From: Scilla litardierei
Lineage: Eukaryota; Streptophyta; Magnoliopsida; Asparagales; Asparagaceae
DNA: 64,000 bases
Reading direction: 5' to 3'
Assembly (NCBI GenBank): GCA_030789695.1
Contig: CM061135.1
Location: forward strand, 108,136,301 to 108,200,300
The position numbers and the translations under genes were made by a program. Each line of letters opens with the position of its first letter. The first letter of the stretch is position 1. Positions 58,800 through 64,000 of the stretch are shown one piece after another. The notes under the pieces were generated by a model. That model saw only the letters and a list, made by a program, of their open reading frames with translations. It made no database searches and had not been told where the DNA came from.

Positions 58800-60209
58800 T
58801 TCACTCTGACTCAGAAACTACATGCAAGCTTTAAAATTAAATCTGATACGTATTCAAGCTGAAGACACTGCTTGCAAAATTTTAGATTAAATCTCATACA
58901 TATTCCAATTGATGAAATTTTCAAAATGACCCAGCCATTCAACTATATTGATGTACATACTGATACAGATCCAAACTGATTCATTAGCCTATGCTCTTAA
59001 AAACTGATACAAATGATTAAGCATGGATAGCGGCCCTTGGTCACATAGGTTGGCGGTGCATGGCTACCGTCCCTCCAAGGCACAAGCACTCCCTCCTGTT
59101 GTTTTCGATCTCTTATCTCGAATCCAAATTGAAGAAGAAAATGAAGAAGAATCGCGTCGGAATACGGAAAGAGGTGATATTCCTGTTACCATTGATCCCG
59201 AGGTCAAAGAATGCTTCGTTGGATGCGAGCCCTTGCGGTGTACATCGTCCACATTTACAGTTACCATGCTCAGCATATTTTTCATGCAATCCGAGGCATC
59301 TGCCGATCCCAATATTCTAGCACTGAAGCTTCCGGGTCTGGAAAATCAAACATTTCATCCTGGTAACAAAACAGAATGCTTAATGCCATCAAACATACAT
59401 ACGTAGTTTTGAATTATTCAGAGGAAATAATTAGCAAATTTGTACTTACTCCAATGACTAGATCCTCCAGGTTCGGGCAGCTATTCAGCAAGCATGACAG
59501 GATTGAAAACGTGGTTGTTGTGCAAGGTTGCATTCTGAGGGTGAGCTTTTTCATCTTCGGCAAGAGACACCACATAGTCACATGCACCGCCACTCCTTCC
59601 ATCATCAATACCTCAGATTCACGTGGTTGTTGCGCAAGGGCTCGCATCCAACGAAGCATTCGATAACCTCAGGATCAATATTTACAGGAATTTCGATACT
59701 TGCTGGGCCCGAGGACATTGTTCGCGGTACAATCTTGAAGGGTATTCCGAAGGAGCGGAGAAAGTTCGATGATCTTAGGAAGGATGAGATGATCCTCGCT
59801 CACTAAAAGGCAAAAAAATGAACTGTGATCGTTACCTTTCAACAAAAAACAAGGATGCGCGGATCAATCGATTGCATAACAGCAAGCAAACTCGATCGGA
59901 CAGATGTTGATGGATCTAGGGTTAGGGTTTAGTTCAGAATTTGTGCGAAGCAAGGGAGATGAAAAAAATTAGTCATCAGCTATAAATGGACGAACTACTG
60001 AATGAATGCTATCGTCCATATCTGATATCTATATCAACCATGCACGAACGGCTGAAGGACTTACTGTTTTCATACGGAGATTGTGTGGGCAAATAAAGAA
60101 GAAGATGATGGAAGACAGTAGATGAAGTTGTGAGAAGATGAGTGCTCGTTGTCCGCCATTTATAGGGGAATTGGAGCAATCAAAATGAAGCGTATAATAA
60201 GTCCTTGAT
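58800..60209 (-). mobile_element. cassette unit 3: shared promoter and tail, F-box/LRR cargo
   Basis: Promoter 60158-60190, leader-like start (about 59990-60110, CTATCGTCCAT phrases) and tail (58800-59010) match the other units. The 3' module is not seen. The cargo (about 59030-59960) brings its own 5' leader, an ATG near 59727 (MSSGPASIEIPVNIDP) and F-box-like exons. That leader-start ORF stops near 59610. Confidence 0.5.
59060..59660 (-). pseudogene. F-box/FBD-LRR-like gene fragment
   Basis: The minus strand reads LPKMKKLTLRMQP and LSCLLNSCPNLEDLVIG, a typical LRR end of plant F-box/FBD proteins. A GTAAGTAC donor follows at about 59450. After an acceptor-like TTACCAG (about 59365) comes EMFDFPD and EYWDRQ, resembling the start of the FBD region, then a stop and a shifted continuation (NMLSMVTVNVDD). 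F-box proteins are substrate receptors of SCF ubiquitin ligases; no F-box motif itself is visible here. The segment GTTGGATGCGAGCCCTTG occurs in both orientations (59218 plus, 59645 minus). Confidence 0.55.
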
Positions 60210-61349
60210 CCTACAGTAATGCAATAGATCTCGGGAATCAACAATTATTTACTCAATGCGCAAAACGCGTAATACCAACACAAAAATCACGTAATCCCAA
60301 TTATTTTAGCATCTGGATCAAAATAGGTTAATTACTCTCCGCGCAAAACAAGGAAACTCAACGATTTTTCGCCTTGATCAACATTGATGCTAATAGGAAA
60401 ATTACTCCCAACAATACTACTCTTTTTAAATACATTTTATTCGACACGCACCCCGGGCTAAATAATACAGAAGAGAGTAACTATTTTAATTGATCACCGC
60501 GCAAAACGCATGGAAAACAGGAATTGCTCAATGCGCACAATGCACAACGCTCAATGAGGATGTGACTACAGTAGAGTTTAACTGTGTGGCTATATCGAAG
60601 ACCCCGTCAAGCTACAGAGGGGTGCTAGTGAATATACAAAATACTGCTCGTGAATCTACAGCTGATTGATACCAGACATATGATTTTCCCAAGAAAGTTT
60701 GACCGGTGGCAAGTGAGCTGGAAAAATTTATAGCCGCTTACATAATTGCTCAATGCTCAGAACCAATAAATTTATGGCCGTTGTGCGCGGTGAGCAAATT
60801 TTTAATGGTTTAAATAATTGCTCAAAGCGCACAACAAGTAACACCAGGTGTTCACTTTGAGCTGTTGTGCGTGTTAAGAAAATTTGTAATGGTTAACATA
60901 ATTGCGCAAAGTGCACAACATGCAGAATTATGCCCGTTGTGCACGTTAAGTTATAGTTACGTCGATGACAAATTTGCTCAACGCCCCCACGGGAATAAAT
61001 TTGACCATTTTGCGCTTTGAGCATATTTGTGAGATGCTATAATTTTAATTCCATTGTGCACCAGCGTAGTGAATCAATCACATTCCAAATTTCATCATAT
61101 TTAAACACGCACAACGAGTAGAATTATGACCGTTGTGCACGTTAAGCTAAAGTTGCGTCAATGACAAATTTGCTCAACGCCCCCACGGGAATAAATTTGC
61201 CCGTTTTGCGCTTTGAGCATATTTGTGAGATGCTATAATTTAAATTCCACTGCGCACCAGCGCAGTGAATCAATCACATTCCAAATTTCATCATACTTAA
61301 ACGCGCACAACCAGCAGAATTATGCCCGTTGTGCGTATTTAGCTAAAGT
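60210..61349. repeat. spacer between units 3 and 4
   Basis: Third copy of the triplicated block (60210-60720), then palindrome-rich DNA with a short local duplication (about 60950-61080 and 61140-61270, both with TTGCTCAACGCCCCCACGGG). No gene. Confidence 0.7.
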
Positions 61350-62690
61350 TTAGATTAAATCTCTTACATATTCCAATTGATGACATTTTGAAAATGACCC
61401 AGCCATTCAAATATATTGATGTACATACTGATACAAATCCAAACAGATTGATTAGCCTATGCTCTTACAAACTGAAACATATGATTGTCGGTGTGATCTG
61501 CGTGCTTCCCCGTCAACTTCCGCAAGTTCATCGGGCGACCATCTTCGTTCCGTTTATTACCGTCGTTGTCGATTTTCTGCCATCATCGGCTGGATATGAG
61601 TGTAGCCATAGCATGCGTCGTTGTAACCTGCAGTCAGGTATGTAGCCGTTTCAAAGACACCGAGAGGAACTCCGAATCACATTAGGCGTCGAACAACACC
61701 AACAGATCAAAATACTAAACACCGCTGGTCTTTGAACAACTTACAAACTCAGATGCAGAACTGCATGCGGTGATGTGTTCCAGTAAGAGAATATGGCCGA
61801 TGACTCTGAAACCGGTCTTTGATTCCAAGGCCCCAACCTCGTTGCATCTCTTCGTTACAACCTCCTCAAGATCTGCTAAGGCGCACGTAGGTGGATGGTC
61901 TTCGTTGTAGACAATGAAGGTGGACCCTACGGAGAACACACTGGCATTTGATGTGTCCATCACCAGGTTAACATTCTTCAGGACAGTTCCACCGGCAGCT
62001 AGAACCACCTTTTCGAGGAAGCCTATGTAAGGAGGCTCGAACTGATCGGTGAAGTAAAAGCTTAATCCAGAGAAGATCTTCACCACCTGTAAGAGACCAA
62101 TATAAGAGACCAATATGATATGTGCACTACTGGACATGGGCCTCCGCACACGCATGCACAATGAAAAGTGTTCATAAGATGGCTTCCTCCGATAATTATC
62201 CAAAGACTCAAATAGTTCAAGACATTTACCAATTCAAATAGTTCAGAGGCGCGACATGGCATCATTGGCGTGTCATTACAGTCACTTCCCTGCTCATTTT
62301 GTAATTTCTGTCGCTTTACTTCTCTAGCATCATCATCATCATCTGTTTCGGACGAGGAAATGGATGTGTGACTCTGCACATCATTTGATTTTCTGGAAAT
62401 CTGAGACAACCATGCCTTTTGTGTTTCCACACAGGTTCCAGCTTCTGCATTCTGAGACAATCCATCAACATCCGCTTTCTCACAGCCCTGTAATGGAGTT
62501 TAGATATGGAAGGCATTCATCGGGCATGCTTGATTATAAATGGATGATAGCCCTTTGTTGCGTTTATTACCCGCATTGCGTAAGTTTCCAACATCAACCA
62601 TTTAGCTTTACGTGAAAATAGAACTGGTTGAATTCCATCATCCATTTCTATCGCAAGCATCAGGCATTAGGGCTCGCTGTAGGATAACGG
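61350..62690 (-). mobile_element. cassette unit 4: BRCT cargo
   Basis: Tail 61350-61480 and 3' module 61490-61705 match units 1 and 2. The leader start codon is at 62601 and its text ends GLSSIYNQ. The BRCT cargo fills 61707-62500, the same interval as the unknown cargo of unit 1. The promoter of the other units is not seen beyond 62690, where the inverted repeat begins. Confidence 0.6.
61715..62487 (-). pseudogene. BRCA1/BARD1-type BRCT gene fragment
   Basis: Exon-like piece 62487-62230, after an acceptor-like CATTACAG, encodes an acidic, Ser-rich stretch (SSSETDDDDDAREVKRQK). Intron 62229-62087 (GT-AG, phase 0). The second piece 62086-61715 encodes KIFSGLSFYFTDQFEPPY, LEKVVLAAGGTVLKNVN, STFIVYNEDHPP and ESKTGFRVIGHILLLEHI. 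That is the G-T motif and final helix of a BRCT repeat as found at the C-terminus of plant BRCA1 and BARD1. The usual Trp of the last helix (G-H-T-W) is not there. Only part of one repeat is present, and no RING. BRCT repeats bind phosphoproteins in DNA repair; this piece is captured cargo. Confidence 0.75.
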
Positions 62691-62734
62691 AGTATACTCA
62701 TCAATTTGAATGGTCAATTTCACACTAAAGGGAC

Positions 62735-63245
62735 CGTGAATGCCTTGGAGAAGCGTATGAAATCAGAGGACTACAAGCTGATGCTGTCGCCTCCCAAATA
62801 TGCTCCTCTCCCTGGTCTGCGAAGAGAAGAATGGCCCCCTGGCCTTTGCGCCCTGGATGGCTGCCCTCGGTCACATAGGTTGGCGGTGCATGGCTACCTC
62901 CCTCTGAGGCACAAGCACTCCCTCCTGTTATTTTCGATCTCTTGGCTCGCAGCCAAAATTGGAAATCAGCAGGAGGAAAGGGACAATTATGATCTGCTTC
63001 ATCCACAGTCAGATTTGGCCAATTTGGATGCGAGCCAAGCGATCGAAAAAGAACAGGAGGGAGTACTTGTGCCTAAGAGAGACGGTAGCCATGCACCGCC
63101 AACCTAATTGACCCAGAGCAGCCAACCAGGGTGCAAAGGCCAGGGGGGCCATTCTTCTCTTCGCAGACCAGGGAGAGAAGCATATTTGGGAGGCGACATC
63201 ATCAGCTTGTAGTCCTCCGATTTCATACGCTTCTCGAGGGCATTT
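62735..63245. repeat. long inverted repeat, arms about 225 bp
   Basis: The left arm (62735-62960) and right arm (about 63015-63245) are inverse copies with scattered mismatches. The core shared by both is GAAGCGTATGAAATC, TACAAGCTGATG, CTCCCTGGTCTGCGAAGAGA and GGCGGTGCATGGCTACC. The loop is about 55 bp. A third, shorter copy lies at 59040-59130. The arms read open in some frames (LMLSPPKYAPLPGLRREEW) but I do not recognise them. A transcript would fold into a long hairpin. Confidence 0.85.
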
Positions 63246-63261
63246 ATGTAGGATACCATCA

Positions 63262-63768
63262 TGTGATGATAGAGGATCGAAAGAGAGGAGACTTACGTTA
63301 GCGTATGCTTCGCTATAGTCTCTGAACTTTGCCCTTGGATTCGCCACAACAGTCGGTACTTTGTCACAGAGGATCAAAGCAGCGTTTCACCGTCTAAATC
63401 TCTATTTGGAAGAAGAGCTTAATGGAAGGGAGAAGAGGAAAATAAGTTGCCTTATGCAAACTTATGGCATAAAGGATTAGCCTTAAAAGCCGTACCCTTG
63501 GGTCCTATTTATAGGCCAAGGGGGTAGTTATTGTAGGAAATATACATATAATCTTATTAGCCTATATTAGCACCATTCTTTATCCTATTCCTTATGCACT
63601 TATCAAGTGCCTTTATGCACTTATAAAGTGACTTTTTCCACTTATCGAGTGGCCCTTTTCACACATGAAAAGGTTCCCTTCGCACATGCTTTCATGCACG
63701 TGACATCTGAGGTCCATGGACCCTCATACATCCCCTCATAGGTGTATACATGTCGTCCATATCCAACA
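63262..63768 (-). repeat. candidate copia-like LTR
   Basis: Read on the minus strand it begins TGTTGGATATGG (63768) and ends CATCACA (63262), about 507 bp. It contains a TATAAATA box at 63506-63513 set in a 28-bp palindrome (63495-63522). Left of it TGGTATCC (63251-63258) resembles the start of an initiator-Met primer site. Right of it GAGTGGGAGA (63769-63778, minus) resembles a polypurine tract. Both cannot belong to one simple element, so the copy may be part of a rearranged or tandem LTR arrangement. Confidence 0.5.
63506..63513 (-). promoter_or_regulatory. TATA box of the copia-like LTR
   Basis: TATAAATA on the minus strand, within CCTATTTATAGG, so it can be read both ways. The transcript going left would cross the inverted repeat at 62735-63245. 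Confidence 0.5.
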
Positions 63769-64000
63769 TCTCCCACTCACACTTGAGGGGATTGTAAGGA
63801 AACATCTTTTCCTTTAGTTCTTCTGTTTATCATACTGAGAAATAAACCGTGTGACCGTCATGCGCATAGAGTCCGCTGTTGTGCACTTGTTAGAGATACA
63901 CAACACTCCTTGGGGTGAAAAGTTGAGTAGATCAACGCATGCTTTACCCTAGATTATTTCTTCACATTTCTTATACTTTATATTCAACAATTGAATCCCA
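63769..64000. other. edge of window, possible 3' end of a copia element
   Basis: No ORF identified. The purine-rich tract beside 63768 is the only sign. Confidence 0.35.

Overview
This window is nuclear DNA of a flowering plant, probably a eudicot. The evidence is nested LTR retrotransposons (an Athila/Tat-like Ty3-gypsy element, a Tekay-like chromovirus and two copia-like LTRs), a CACTA element with captured introns, FAR1/MULE transposase relatives, GT-AG introns and a tandem satellite with a period near 180 bp. I see no intact ordinary host gene. Almost everything coding is transposon-derived or a captured gene fragment, and most reading frames are broken.

Layout: 1-5420 is the 5' half of an Athila/Tat-like element on the minus strand (RT, protease, gag, tRNA-Asp-type primer site, one LTR). 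5428-6275 and 7620-8629 are two copies of a two-exon coiled-coil gene family. 9.3-11.3 kb holds two copies of a promoter-plus-leader module, one joined to an HSP70 fragment. 11306-21034 is a complete Tekay-like chromovirus (minus strand) with 2.45-kb LTRs, a GCAGT target duplication and two candidate spliceosomal introns. 21.0-25.1 kb is AT-rich and carries a repeat with a period near 404 bp. 25.15-25.84 kb is a broken Pro/Ser-rich coiled-coil ORF. 26294-31423 is a satellite with alternating A/B monomers. 31.4-32.4 kb is a probable solo LTR.

A third coiled-coil copy (33630-42227) is split by a 7535-bp CACTA element (34078-41612, GGG target duplication) that carries a fragment of a TruA-type pseudouridine synthase. 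43222-46157 (minus) is a Mutator-like gene with a FAR1-type zinc finger, transposase core, degenerate SWIM region and C-terminal OTU cysteine-protease domain. 47.4-52.3 kb (plus) holds two tandem relatives that keep the FAR1 finger and the OTU domain but have an acidic linker where the transposase should be.

53.6-62.7 kb is a tandem series of four minus-strand cassettes that share flanking modules but differ in the middle: one unknown fragment, one without cargo, one F-box/FBD-LRR fragment and one BRCA1/BARD1-type BRCT fragment. The window ends with a long inverted repeat and a copia-like LTR.

Two non-coding signatures link these regions. One is an imperfect palindrome with half-site GCTCAACGCGCACAACGG, scattered from 7 to 61 kb. 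The other is a tandem array with a period near 34 bp, containing a variant of the half-site, at the 5' side of the MULE-OTU gene and of two other ORFs. My working model, which is inference, is one Mutator-like family: an OTU-fused (here inactivated) transposase, transposase-less FAR1-OTU derivatives, coiled-coil partner genes and cargo-bearing non-autonomous units.
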